A DNA stretch of 64,000 nt from Plotosus lineatus (lineage: Eukaryota; Chordata; Actinopteri; Siluriformes; Plotosidae): NCBI GenBank assembly GCA_024760905.1, contig CM045733.1, positions 21,145,001 through 21,209,000 of the forward strand, read 5' to 3'. The notes under the pieces are model-generated. The model worked only from the letters and a program-made list of their open reading frames with translations. It was not told the origin of the DNA and did no database searches. Positions 20,500-33,614 of the stretch are shown piece after piece. The position numbers and the translations under genes are program-made. The stretch's first letter is position 1. Each line of letters begins with the position of its first letter.

Positions 20500-23378
20500 A
20501 CACGCACAAGCCAGTGTTCACCCTCATGCCGGTCCCAAGCCTGGATAACTGCAGGGGGTTGCAACAGGAAAGGCATCCGGCATAAAATTTCTGCCAAAAT
20601 TGTTATCCGAATGATCAAAATGAATTTCATACCAGATTGGTCGAGGCCCGGGTTAACAACGACCGCCATCAGTGCTGTTAACCAACAGGGTGCTGGTAGA
20701 AATTTGACTACTGCTGGTCGAAGAAGGAGAAGCAGGGGGCGTGTCCATATGCAGAGAGAAGCGGAAAGGCATGGTTCTAGGACTGAGAGTAGGGACTTTG
20801 AATTTTGGAATTATGACAGGAAAAGGTAGAGACCTGGCTGACATGATGCAGAGGAGGAAGGTGGACATACTGTGTGTCCAGGAGACTAGGTGGAAAGGTA
20901 GCAAGGCTAGAAGGTTAGGAGCGGGGTTTAAGCTGTTTTTTTCATGGTGTGGATGGGAAGAGAAATGGAGTAGGAGTCATCTTGAAGAAGGAATTTGTCA
21001 GGAATGCTCTAAAAGTGAAGAGTGTCAGACAGAGTGATGAGTCTCAAGTTACTAATTGAAGGTGTGATGTTCCATGTTGTTAGTGCTTATGCCCCATGGG
21101 CAGGATGTGAGCTAGAAGATAAAGAGAGATTCTAGAGTGAGTTAGATGAAGTGATGCAGGGTACCCCCAGAGGTGAAAGAATGGTTAATTGTGCAGACTT
21201 CAATGGACATGTTGGTGCAGGCAACAGAGGGGACGAGGAAGTGATGGGTAGGTTTGGTATCCAGGACAGGAACACAGAAAGACAGATGTTGGTAGATTTT
21301 GCAAAAAGGATGGAAATGGCTGTGGGGAATACTTTCTTCCAGAAGAGAGAGGCGCATAGGGTGACTTATAAAAGTGGACGTAGGAGCACACAGGTTGACT
21401 ACATCTTGTGCAGGCAAGGTAATTTGAAGGAAGTCACTGACTGCAATGTAGTAGTGGGTGAGAGTGTTGCCAAACAGCATAGGATGGTGGCGTGCAGGAT
21501 GACACGCATGGTGTGGAAGGTGAAGAAGGCCAAGAGAGAGCAGAAGACAAAGTGGTGTAAGCTGAAAAAGGAAGAGGGTCATGTTGTCTTCAAGGAGGAG
21601 TTGAAACAGGCTTTGGGTGGTCAGGAAGTGCTTTCAGATGACTGCACAACTACAGCTAATGTGATCAGGGACATGGGTAGGAAAGTACTTGGTGTGTCCT
21701 CTGGAAGGAAAGTAGATCAGGAGACTTGGTGGTGGAATGAGGAAGTGCAGGAGTGTGTACAAATGAAGAGGTTAGCTAAGAAGAAGTGGGACATTGAGAG
21801 GATTGAAGAGAGTAAAGAGGAGTACAGGGAGACACAGTGTAAGGTGCAGGTAGCGGTGTCAAAGGCCAAACAGAGGGCATATGATGACTTGTATGTAGGT
21901 TGGACAGTAATGAGGGAGACAATGATTTATACAGGTTAGCACAGCAGAGAATTAGAGATGGGAAGGACCAGTAGCAAGTTAGCGTGATTAAAGAGAGAGA
22001 GGGAAATGTATTGACTGATGACAAGAGTGTGCTGGGAAGATGGAAAGAGTACTTTGAAGAACCAATGAATGAGGAAAATGAGAGAGGGGGAAAAAAGAGT
22101 AGAAGAGGTTACCATTCAGGAGCAGAAAGAAGCAAAGATTAGTCAGGGTGAAGTGAGGAGGGCATTTAAGAAGATATATGTATAGGTATGGAAGTGTCTA
22201 GAAGAGGTAGCAGTAGATTTTCTTACAAGGACATTCAACAAGGTCTTAGAGAGTGAGCAGATGATGGAGGGATGGAGGAGAAGTATGCTAGTGCCCATTT
22301 TTAAGAACAGGGGAGACATGCACAGTTGTGGCAACTACAGAGGGATAAAGTTGATTAGCCATACGATGACGTTACAGGAAAGAATAGTGGTAGCTAGACT
22401 AAGGGCAGAGGTCAGCATTTGTGAACAACAGTTTGGTCTCATGCCAAGAAAGAGCACCACAGATGCAGTGTTTGCTTTGAGGATGTTAATAGAGAACTAC
22501 AGAGAAGGTCAGAGGGAGCTGCATTGTGCCTTTGTGAATCTGGAGAAAGCATATGACAGTGTACCGAGAGAGGAACTGTGGTATTGCATGAGGAAGTCTG
22601 GAGTGGCAGAGAAGTATGTTAGAGTGGTGCAGGACATGTATGAGAGATGTAAGACAGTGGTGAGGTGTGCTGTCGGTGTGACAGAAGAGTTCAAGGTGGA
22701 GGTGGGACTGCATCAAGGGTCAGCTCTGAGCCCCTTCTTGTTTGCTATGGTGATGGACAGGCTGACAGACGAGGTTAGACAAGAATCTCTGTGGACTATG
22801 ATGTTTGCGGATGACATTGTGATCTGTAGTGAGAGCAGAGAACAAATGCAGAAAAATCTAGAGAGGTGGAGGTATGCCCTGGAAAGGAGAGGAATGAAGG
22901 TTAGCCTCAGTAAAACAGAATACATGTGTGTGAATAAGAAGGACCCAAGAGAAATGGTGAGGTTACACGGAGCAGAGATAAGGAAGGTGGAGGATTTTAA
23001 GTACTTAGGCTCAACAATCCAGAGCAATGGAGAGTGTGGAAAAGACGTGAAGGAGCGTATGCAGACAGATTGGAATGGTTGGAGAAACGTGTCCAGTGTG
23101 ATGTGTGATAGGAAGGTATCTGCAAGAATGAAAGGTAAAGTGTACAAGACGGTGTTGCAGCCAGTGATGTTGTATGGTTTAGAAACAGTGGCACTGGGGG
23201 AAAGACAGGAGGCAGCTGGAGGTAACAGAGATCAAAATGTTGAAGTTCATTTTGGGAGTAACGAGGATAGATAGAATCAGGAATGAGTACATAAGAGGGA
23301 CAGCACATGTAAGATGTTTTGGAGACAAAGTCAGAGAGGCTAGATTGAGATGGTTTGGTCATGTACACAAGAGGGATA

Positions 23379-23380
<2 letters not shown>
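20500..23380 (+). mobile_element. RTE-type LINE copy 1, 5' end present, 3' end lost
   Basis: The 5'UTR begins about 20500 and includes GGTTGCAACAGGAAAGGCAT at 20556-20575. Next come the APE domain (20771-21450: VGTLNFGIMTGKGR, CVQETRWKGSK, NCADFNGHVGAGNRGDEEV, QVDYILCR), a linker, and RT (22261-23215: NYRGIKLISHTM, QQFGLMPRKSTTDAVF, CAFVNLEKAYDSVP, LHQGSALSPFLFAMVMD, FADDIVICSES). It breaks off at HVHKRDS (23380) into (AT)n, losing the C-terminal end and the 3' tail. Several frameshifts and stops are present. Confidence 0.9.
22261..23274 (+). pseudogene. RTE reverse transcriptase domain (copy 1)
   Basis: A 337-codon open frame spans RT blocks from SCGNYRGIKLISHT through QQFGLMPRKSTT, CAFVNLEKAYDSVPREELW (first catalytic Asp replaced by Asn in FVNLEKAYD; copy 4 has FVDLEKAYD), LHQGSALSP and the catalytic FADDIVI box. 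After GLETVALGERQEAA it shifts into a wrong frame through a 2-nt deletion relative to copy 4; the same deletion occurs in copy 5. The correct frame resumes in the frame starting at 23237. Confidence 0.85.

Positions 23381-23470
<90 letters not shown>
23381..23470. repeat. (AT)n-(AG)n compound microsatellite
   Basis: (AT)n about 23384-23425 then (AG)n to 23470, lying between the RTE break and the Penelope-like terminal piece. Confidence 0.95.
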
Positions 23471-23474
<4 letters not shown>

Positions 23475-23652
23475 TTCTGAGTAGATCCTTCCGTAGGAGA
23501 GTGCTCAATACTTTTTGGTCGAGCAAATAACAATAAAAATAAAAGGACAGGACAAAAACTTTCTATTGAAACTCCATTTATCACTACAGATCTGTTTCGA
23601 GGGGTGGTGAAACCATCCTCTCTCTCCAGATGATTATAGAAGAATCTTATTT
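23471..23652 (-). mobile_element. Penelope-like terminal repeat piece with hammerhead motif
   Basis: The same repeat family as the hairpin at 42361-42645 (shared TGAGTAGATCCTTCCG, GTGCTCAATACTTTTTGG, AAAAGGACAGGACAAA and the hammerhead region). The assignment to a Penelope-like element is an inference from the hammerhead type (minimal stem III), known from Penelope terminal repeats, and from the RT fragment 4 kb away. Confidence 0.6.
23580..23634 (-). ncRNA. Hammerhead ribozyme motif (type I, minimal stem III)
   Basis: Read on the minus strand: stem I strand ATCAT (23634-23630), core CTGGAGA (consensus CUGANGA; A6 is G here), stem II with loop TTTCA, GAAA, mini stem III CAGATCTG, the cleavage dinucleotide position TA, then stem I strand GTGAT (23584-23580). 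All parts are in the right order and spacing. The A6 change predicts weak or no activity. Confidence 0.75.
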
Positions 23653-23654
23653 TC

Positions 23655-23766
23655 AGTCTATGATGGATTGGCAAGCTGTCCAGGGTGTACTCTGTCGTTG
23701 CCCACAATTGGCTAAGATGGGCACCAGCCTAAGTAGGATTATATAATTCAGAAAATGAATAAATTA
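23655..23766 (+). mobile_element. SINE tail-B fragment
   Basis: Contains GCTGTCCAGGGTGTACTCTG, GATGGGCACCAGCC and a 3' end CAGAAAATGAATAAA; only tail B remains. Confidence 0.7.
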
Positions 23767-25060
23767 AGTTTATTGTAGTGATGTATTCAAAATTATCCTC
23801 CATTGAGAAAACTATCTTCATAACATAGTTCACTACTGCTACTGTTCTATTTATGAATGAAAGTATCAATAGACACAATTCCTCTACTTCTTACACACAC
23901 CATGCGCTCTCACTTGCAAGACAAACCAGAGTGATCTGTTTGGTTAGTGTTAACAGGTTTCGAGGTTTCCACTGTGTACAATTTCTACAGTGGTGTAATC
24001 TGACCACAGGTATTTTTAGAACCTTTTCCTTTTTCCTCCTTTCTTTTTCACATCCTCCTGCCTTTGTATTGAGGAAAGAAGCGGTAATTCTTTATCCTAA
24101 TATTTTCGGCATTTCTTTGATCATTAATCATGATTTCCCTCCAGAAAGACCTCGAGTGTACTTAGCTGAGCCAAGGTTTTGTTTTTTGTTTTTTTTTGTG
24201 TGTGTGTGTGTGTTTGTTTGTGTGTTTGTTTGTTTGTTTGTTTGTTTTTTATTTGTTTTTGTGCAAAATGCACTTGATCAAGGTGAAAGTTTTTCTCAGA
24301 TTCATTAAACATTGTGTTGTATTGCAGTTTTATTCAAACCTTCTCAAGACTTAATTAAAGAGTTGTGGCTTACTCTGCCCACAGATGTAAACTGATCAAT
24401 AACCTAGAACAAATATAATTGTGTGTGCGATCAATATGAAAACATTTTTTAATCTGTAGAAAATTGTAGTGTCTTCACTGAATGCACCCACTTATTAAAT
24501 CCAACATGTAGCTTCTTTTTTTTAATGATCTCTGACACATATGTAATTGCTCATTCTATGACTAAAGGCTAATGTTGTTCTGTCATTGTTTGTGAGAGCT
24601 GAACCATAATCTTTTTTTTTTTTTAGTCTGCACATTCGCAACAGAAAGCTTTTATATTCTTTTTTAGACTGTACAATTCATTGGCCAGCCCACTTTTTGC
24701 TTTAAAGGACCAAGTTTTGTCCAGTATAAAATTCAGAAATTCTTTTCTCACTTTGCTGACTTCCCTTTACCTTTTGTGACACAGGAAAATATTCTGCCTA
24801 CAAAGTAGTACTACTCTATTCTCTTTTATTCTCTTTTATTTTACTAGTTTTGAAAGGATGTACAAAACTCATTCCCAAATCCTTTAAAAGAAAATCCCTT
24901 TGGCTAACTGCTCATCCAATTAACAACTACATAAGCCGATCATTCTGTGGTGGATTTTGAATTCAGTCCATTATGAGAGTCATATGGAGAAAGAAAAAAA
25001 GGAATAAACCTCCCCTTTAATTTAAATAGTATTTCAGATTCGATGATGGAATACGCCTTT
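23767..25060. other. Spacer, no gene recognised
   Basis: AT-rich, with a T/G-rich low-complexity run at 24186-24262 ((GT)n, (GTTT)n). No domain-bearing frame. Confidence 0.5.
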
Positions 25061-25062
25061 GA

Positions 25063-25400
25063 CGGGGCAGTATGTTGGCATAGTTGTTAGCATGTCTGTT
25101 TAACAGCAGGAAGGTTCTGGGTTTGAGTCCTGGGATTGGCGATGGCATTTCGGGGAATACTTTGCATGTCTCCTCTGGTTTCCTCCCACAATCCAAAGAC
25201 ATGCACATTATGGCAAGAGGCCGTTCCAGTTTGGCCCTATGAGTGTGAATGGATGTGGATATGTGTGTGTTGGCCCTGTAAGCTGGTCATGGCATACCCC
25301 ACCTTCACTCAATATTGTCTGAGCTAGGCTCCGGCCTCCACATGACCTTAGCAGGATTAAGTGATTATTCGGCACCTGAGTTAATAAGTGATGAGAGAAT
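25063..25400 (+). mobile_element. SINE type II, diverged
   Basis: Head GGGGCAGTATGTTGGCATAG, B-box-like GGTTTGAGTCC, CTCTGGTTTCCTCCCACAAT, GTGTGAATGGATGTGG, and a 3' end GCAGGATTAAGTGATT. More diverged than the copy at 17.7 kb. Confidence 0.72.
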
Positions 25401-26085
25401 GAGCCGTTGATGGTGATCTGTTATATAAATGTGAAATAAGTGATATAAATAAACATTATTTACATGCAAGGCACTTACAAGAATATTCGTGATTTTAGAG
25501 GAAAAAAACACTGTAGGCCATAAAGGAAGTACTCCACTGTTAATATTTATGCTTCACAATTCTGTTTCAACTCAGACTCCACTTTACTCTTTGGGAACAC
25601 ATGCAGTTGTCTTCAGTAACTGTCAGCATAAAGTTCTTTTCCCCTGTTTCTACATGCAATGGACACATGGTGAACATCTTCAAGACCCCTGAAAAAGGGG
25701 AAAAAACCAAAAGGAAAACAAAGAGAGTGTCCACAAGTAGGGCACTTATGTTTTTTGTTCCAAAACACCAACACAATACGGACATTTAAAAAACAGCTTC
25801 TTGGAGCAGAAGAAGCTTGTGAAATACAAATTTGTATTTGCCTGCCTACATGTCACTAAAAAGGCCAGTGTACACCTTCAGAAATGGTGGACAGGACAGA
25901 TAACTGGCACATACAGGTAACAAAGTGGAATCCCACACACTGTCCTACACTTGCAAGGAATGAGTTTAAGTTTTGGTTCTGTTGTCCTTCATCAGATAAA
26001 TGTGTACCTAATAAATGTTTGTAAGTATCAAACTCTACAAGTGAAGTTCACATTCAGTTAAAATTTATAAAGGTACCTTTACATT
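25401..26085. other. Spacer, no gene recognised
   Basis: No family recognised. 25685-25725 loosely resembles the RTE 3' end but is too short and diverged to call. Confidence 0.4.
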
Positions 26086-26656
26086 AAAAAAAAATGGACC
26101 ATAAGGCACACTTAAAAGCCTTTAATTTAAAAAAAGAATAAATAAATTAAAAAAAATAATAATAATAAAGCAACAGTGTATTTTAGAATCCGACGCGCCT
26201 TATGTGTGGACGCAGCCTCGGCTCCATCTCACTGACATCGTCAAAACCGAACTGAAACAAACTAATTCAGAGTTCATCATTATTCTGGTTGATTAACCAA
26301 AGAACTTCAACTACTAGATATTGTTGTCCAGGTCATAAGTTAGAGGGATCTGGGCTTTATGTCCAAATACCAGGATAAAGCACTGCTACAGGTGTCCTCC
26401 TAAAACCTTGGATTAACCTTCTTGAATTTAAAGTTACACTGATACAGCTCCCTAAGAGTAATGACCTCCATTCTGTAATGAACACAATACTAATGAGCTG
26501 TCTCTTTAAGGAGGCGTGGGTGAGAGAAGGTCACGACCCAGGAAGACTTCTAATCTCTGTCTCTATTAATCTGACTCCATGCACGAGAGAGTAATAGATA
26601 ATAAAATATAATAATATAATATAATAATTAAAAATAATAGAGGGATCGGGGCTTTA

Positions 26657-27008
26657 GGGGCAGTGGTGGTCTAGTGGTATAGGGCGCTGGATCGCTGATC
26701 CAAAGGTTGGGGGTTCGAGTCCCACTCTCCACAAAGTTGTCACTGTCCCCCCCAGTGCAGCTAACTGGGTTATCAAAGGCGGCCATGTCTCTCACTGTCT
26801 ATGGTGAGAGGCATGTAAAAGAACCATTGCTGACTTCCGTAAAGAGTAGCTGCAAAGTCGTCAGTGTGTTTCTGTCCCTTGCTAAACGGGTTGTGACAGG
26901 AAGGGCATCCGATGTAAAAACCTCTGCCAAATCAAACGTGCGAATCAAATGGTTCGCTGTGGTGACTCCCGAGTAAAAGGGGAAAAGCCGAAAGGAAGAC
27001 AGACAGAC
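26657..27008 (+). mobile_element. SINE type I-A, full length, young
   Basis: The complete tRNA-like head, body and RTE-like tail end in (AGAC)n. A perfect 18-bp target duplication (AGAGGGATCGGGGCTTTA) lies at 26639-26656 and 27009-27026. The head keeps good A and B boxes, and this copy is close to the consensus inferred from the other I-A copies. It is the best reference copy in the window. Confidence 0.95.
26667..26722 (+). promoter_or_regulatory. RNA polymerase III A and B boxes of SINE I-A
   Basis: A box TGGTCTAGTGG at 26667-26677 and B box GGTTCGAGTCC at 26712-26722, both very close to the tRNA-type internal promoter consensus and at normal spacing. Confidence 0.85.
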
Positions 27009-27362
27009 AGAGGGATCGGGGCTTTATGTCCAACTCGTGCAACTGTAAATTCAGACACTGAAGATAAAGAATTTGATGGATTTGTGGAAGAGAAATGAAC
27101 TGGAAAAGTGAGTTTATTGTTTTATATTGTTATTGCCGAACAATGGTGAGAGTTATTGTGAAATGTATTATTTTATGTTTTATGTGTCATAACTAAACAA
27201 TGATGAGAGTTACTGTGAGAGTCGAATCAAGTTTGACTTATCTGACTTTGTTTCGCTTAATACACCTTATAATCCGATGTGCCTTATGTATGGACAGAGG
27301 TCGTTCGTTGATGTTGTGCCTTATAATCCGGTGCGGCTTATGGTCCGGAAAATGCGGTGCAA

Positions 27363-27596
27363 TAAAAACAGTTGGAATGAACAACAGTGATTAAATGGTG
27401 ACATACCAGTATACATCCAATGCCTCTACTAAACAATAATTAGTTTTGTTTACTATACACACAGATTCATTAATTTGAAGTGGATTTTAGTACCTTTGCT
27501 CAAACAAATTATTATTACAATAATTAGCAGTTCATGTTAAATTTGAGTGTTTGTTTTAGTATTACAGTGTAAACCTTTTAAGAATTAAGGAACATA
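27363..27596. other. AT-rich spacer
   Basis: Nothing recognised. Confidence 0.4.
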
Positions 27597-27745
27597 CAGA
27601 AGATTTATGGATGTGGTGAAGGCGAACATGTAGGTCGTTGGAGTAAGAGTAGAAGATGCAGAGGATAGGGAGAGATGGAGGCAGATCATTTGCTGTGGCG
27701 ACCCCTGAAGGGAACAGCCGAAAGGAAAAAAAAGAAGAAGACAGC
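27597..27745 (+). mobile_element. RTE-type LINE, heavily 5'-truncated
   Basis: The last ~110 bp of coding (FMDVVK, VGV, VEDAEDR, ERWRQIICCGDP with one stop) plus the short 3' end GTGGCGACCCCTGAAGGGAA and an (AAGAAG)-type tail. It shows the authentic RTE 3' end that the I-A SINE copies. Confidence 0.85.
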
Positions 27746-28569
27746 TTTGATCCAAGTAGTGGCTCCCACAGTTAATGCTGGCTCACTACTTTCAGTATGT
27801 ATAAAGTACAGTATTTGGTTTTTTGAGTATAAGTTGACTAACGTCGTTTTTGTAAGATTTATACATAGATACACATACAGTACATAGTAGGCAATTTGAT
27901 GACAGTACCTCACAACAGTGTTTCTCTGCAACATTAGGTTGACCCAGGTTGACTTAAGCAGGATGCCGTTGATTTCTGGCCTTTGTTGGTAAATTATCTA
28001 CCCTCAGATTGACCCACGATATGCCTTCTTTTGCTCTTGGTGTTTGTAGAATAGCTAGTTATTTTAAACAGTTTATATACTGTAATCTAAAATGAATAAT
28101 ACTACATTAAAATGTTTGATCAAATGTGTTTCATAGATAAAACTTTGCTATGCTGGGTGTCTATTTACTTGTCTCTCTCTAAATACTGTGTGTATTATGC
28201 TTTTTTCTGAATAGTTTAGTAATGGATAGTCATTTCCAGGGCTTTAATGCCTCTGTCTATTCTGTTAATATGCAGGTGTGTGCTTTATACATTTTGCAAC
28301 TAATATGACATTTAAATAATTTATCACGCTCAATCATTCTGGGTTCCCCCTCTACATTTTAACTTAACACTTTGTTTAAAAATTTCCCATATTTAACATT
28401 CCAGATAAGCTTCTACCCAATTTAATTTTTGGCTCATGGGGAACATGAGTCATGCTTCAGCCTGACAGGATAAGAGCAGATTGAATATGAAAGGGATGAA
28501 AACATTGGACAGAGCTTTTTATCAATATTCACATTTGGCCATTGATTTATTATTCTACTAACATTCACT

Positions 28570-28570
<1 letters not shown>
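27746..28570. other. Spacer, no gene recognised
   Basis: AT-rich; no domain-bearing frame. Confidence 0.45.

Positions 28571-28660
<90 letters not shown>
28571..28660. repeat. (GT)n microsatellite
   Basis: About 45 GT units. Confidence 0.98.
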
Positions 28661-28663
<3 letters not shown>

Positions 28664-29053
28664 AGTGGCTTTTTCTTCAACATGGTATAAATGTAGAGTG
28701 AAATGTAAAAGTGGGATAAAATGGATCAATTTTGAAATCTGCTAGTTCTAGTGGTGGGAGGGCTGCCATCCTCTGTCACTTTTAATATCTTTCAGAACCA
28801 AAACAAAAAAGAAAAAAATTGATTCTTTGCAGCATGACATGGAAGGCTGTTACAGATTGACAGATTATTTTAAAGACCATTAACTTTACATAGTCAGCTC
28901 CAAAATGAAATATAGAGCAGCTTATAGACAAGACCCTGCAGTATTTTTGCCCCAAATCTCTATCACAAAATGTGTAAATGTAAAAATGGGACCTCAAAAC
29001 ACATTCTACATTCCCACTGATTTCAACCATACTGAGAAATATGATCCCCCCCC
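28661..29053. other. Spacer, no gene recognised
   Basis: No recognisable features. Confidence 0.4.
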
Positions 29054-29077
29054 CCCACACACACACACACACACCCC

Positions 29078-29340
29078 GCCCAGTGCAGCAAACTGAGTCA
29101 TCAAAGGCCGACATTTCTTATTGTCTATGGTGAGAGGCATGTAAAAGAACCATTGTTGACTTTCGTTAAGAGTAGGCTGCATTGCCATCAGCGTGTTTCT
29201 GCCCTGCGATGGCCTCACGAGGGTGTACTCTATCCTTGCCCTGAATTGGCAGAGATGGGCACCAGCCTTCATGAGACTCTAATTAGGAGGAAGTGATTAA
29301 AAAAATGAATGAATAAATGAATGAATGAATGAATGCTTAG
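29078..29340 (+). mobile_element. SINE type I-B, 5'-truncated
   Basis: Begins within the body after a short (CA)n run (GCCCAGTGCAGC), continues with GTCTATGGTGAGAGGCATG and tail B (CTGCGATGGCC, GGGCACCAGCC) and ends in (TGAA)n from 29309. Confidence 0.82.
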
Positions 29341-31485
<2,145 letters not shown>

Positions 31486-31494
31486 TACACACAA

Positions 31495-33512
31495 GCACAC
31501 ATAATAATGCAGCCGTGAGGGTGGGCACAAGCGAGTGTTCATCCTCACACCAGTTGCGAAAGGAAGGGCATTCTGCGTAAAACTTCTGCCAGAGTTGTTA
31601 TGTGAGTGATAAAAACGGATTCCATACTCGATCGGTCGAGGCCCGGGTTAACAACGACCGCCATCAGGGCTGTTAACCAACAGGGTGCTGGTGGAAATTG
31701 GACTACTGTTGGTTGAAGAAGGAGCAGCAGGGGGCGTGTCCGTATGCAGAGAGAGAGAAGAGGAAAGGCATGGGTCTAGGACTGAGAGTAGGGATTTTGA
31801 ATGTTGGAACTATGACAAGAAAATGTAGAGAGCTGGCTGACATGATGCAGAGGAGGAAGGTGGACATACTGTGTTCACGAGACCAGGTGGAAAGGTAGCA
31901 AGGCTAGAAGCTTAGGAGCAGAGTTTAAGCTGTTTTATCATGGTGTGGATGGGAATAGAAATGGAGTAGGAGCAATCTTGAAGGAGGAGTTTGTCAGGAA
32001 TGTTCTCGAAGTGAAAAGAGTGTCACACAGAGTGATGAGTTTCACGTTAGAAATTGAAGGTGTGATGTTCATTGTTATTAGTGCTTATGCCCCACAGGCA
32101 GGATGTGAGCTAGAAGAGAAGGAGTGATTCTGGAGTGAGTTAGATGAAGTGATGCAGAGTACCCCCAGAGATGAAAGAGTGGTCATTGGTGCAGACTTCA
32201 ATGGACATGTTGGTGCAGGCAACAGAGGGGACGAGCAAGTGATGGGCAGGTTTGGTATCCAGGACAGGAACACAGAAAGACAGATGTTGATAGATTTTGC
32301 ATAAAGGATGGAAATGGCTGTGGTGAATACTTTCTTCCAGAAGAGAGAGAGAAGCATAGGGTGACTTATAAAAGTGGACGTAGGAGCACACAGGTTGACT
32401 ACATCTTGTGTAGGCGATGTAATTTTAAGGAAGTCAGTGACTGCAAAGTAGTAGTGGGTGAGAGTGTTGCCAAACAGCATAGGATGGTGGTCTGTAGGAT
32501 GACGCTGATGGTGAGGAAGGTGAAGAAGGCAAAGACAGAGCAGAAGACAAAGTGGTGGAAGCTGAAAAAGGAAGAGGGTCGTGTTATCTTCAAGGAGGAG
32601 TTGAAACAGGTTTTGGGTAATCAGGAAGTGCTTCCAGATGACTGGACAACCACAGCAAATGTGATCAGGGAGACAGGTAGGAGAACACTTGGTGTGTCCT
32701 CTGGAAGGACAGTAGATAAAGAGACTTGGTGGTGGAATGAGGAAGTGCAGGAGTGTGTAAAAAGGAAGAGGTTAGCTAAAAACAAGTGGGACATTGAGAG
32801 GACCAAAGAGAGTAAACAGGAGTACAGGGAGACACAGCGTAAAGTGAAAGTAGTGGTGTCGAAGGCCAAAAGGGGGCATATGATGACTTGTATGATAGGT
32901 TGGACAGTAAGGAGAGAGAAAATTATTTATACAGGTTGGGACAGCAAGGAAATAAAGATGGGAAGGAAGTGCAGCAAGTTAGATTGATAAAGGACAAAGA
33001 GGGAAACATGTTGACTGATGACACAAGTGTACTGGGAAGATGAAAAGAGTACTTTGAAGAGCTGATGAATGAGGAAAATGAGAGGGAAAAATGAGTTGAA
33101 GAGGTGACTGTTGAGGACCAGGAAGGAGGAAAGATTAGTAAGGATGAAGTGAGGAGGGCACTGAAGAGGATGAAGAATGGAAAGGTAGTTGGTCCTGATG
33201 ACATACCGGCAGAGGTATGAAGTGTCTAGGAGAGGTAGCAGTTGATTTTCTGACAAGAACATTCAACAAGGTCTGAGAGAGTGAGCAGATGCCGGAGGAA
33301 TGGAGGAGAAGTGTGCTGGTGCCCAATTTTAAGCACAAGGGTGATGTGCAGAGTTGTGGCAACTACAGAGGGATAAAGTTGATGAGCCATACGATGAAGT
33401 TATGGGAAAAAATAGTGGAAAATAGACTAAGGGCAGAGGTCAGCATTTGTGAACAACAGTTTGGTTTCATGCCAAGAAAGAGCACCACAGATGCAGTGTT
33501 TGTTAATGGCTG
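31495..33512 (+). mobile_element. RTE-type LINE copy 2, 5' end present, 3' half lost
   Basis: The 5'UTR begins about 31510 and includes the GGAAGGGCATTCTGCGTAAA block at 31561. The APE domain follows (31770-32420; LRVGILNVGTMTRK, ADFNGHVGAGNRGD near 32195, QVDYILCRRC near 32393), then a linker frame (32361-32987) and the start of RT (33289-33500: NYRGIKLMSHTMKLWEK, QQFGFMPRKSTTDAVF). It stops abruptly at about 33512, right after TDAVF, with no FADD box and no 3' end. The linker frame is 208 codons open. Confidence 0.88.
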
Positions 33513-33580
33513 CATTAGGGTGTATTCTACATATTCTGCAATCCCCCATGGCTGCATTAGGCTGTATTCTACATGTAATC
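33506..33580 (+). repeat. Short tandem duplication, period 42
   Basis: ATGGCTGCATTAGG starts at 33506 and again at 33548; the copies share about 28 bp (to GTATTCTACAT). It directly follows the RTE break. Confidence 0.75.
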
Positions 33581-33614
33581 TACATATGGTCATACATAAA
33601 ATACATTCATATTA

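Larger units (their letters stand above)
26086..27362. mobile_element. Non-autonomous TIR DNA transposon (unclassified) with nested SINE
   Basis: The left end holds GGACCATAAGGCACACTTA (26097 on). The right end holds its complement-like GGTGCGGCTTATGGTCCGG (to about 27353). The two ends form an inverted repeat of the GGACCATAAG(G/C)CGCAC type found in vertebrate DNA transposons. No transposase is visible. The SINE at 26657-27008 is inserted inside. Confidence 0.55.

Noticed and set aside
19861..20829. 322-codon plus-strand open frame
   Set aside because: Antisense to the minus-strand RTE fragment, then crossing into the 5'UTR of the next copy; the Ser/Cys/Pro-rich translation is a reverse-strand artefact.
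19741..23380. Single twin-primed RTE insertion
   Set aside because: The two opposed segments overlap by about 500 bp of the LINE and carry different variant residues, which twin priming of one RNA would not give.
25685..25725. Decayed RTE 3' end (CCCCTGAAAAAGGGGAAAAA)
   Set aside because: Only about 35 bp of loose similarity with no LINE coding upstream and no SINE body; could be chance.
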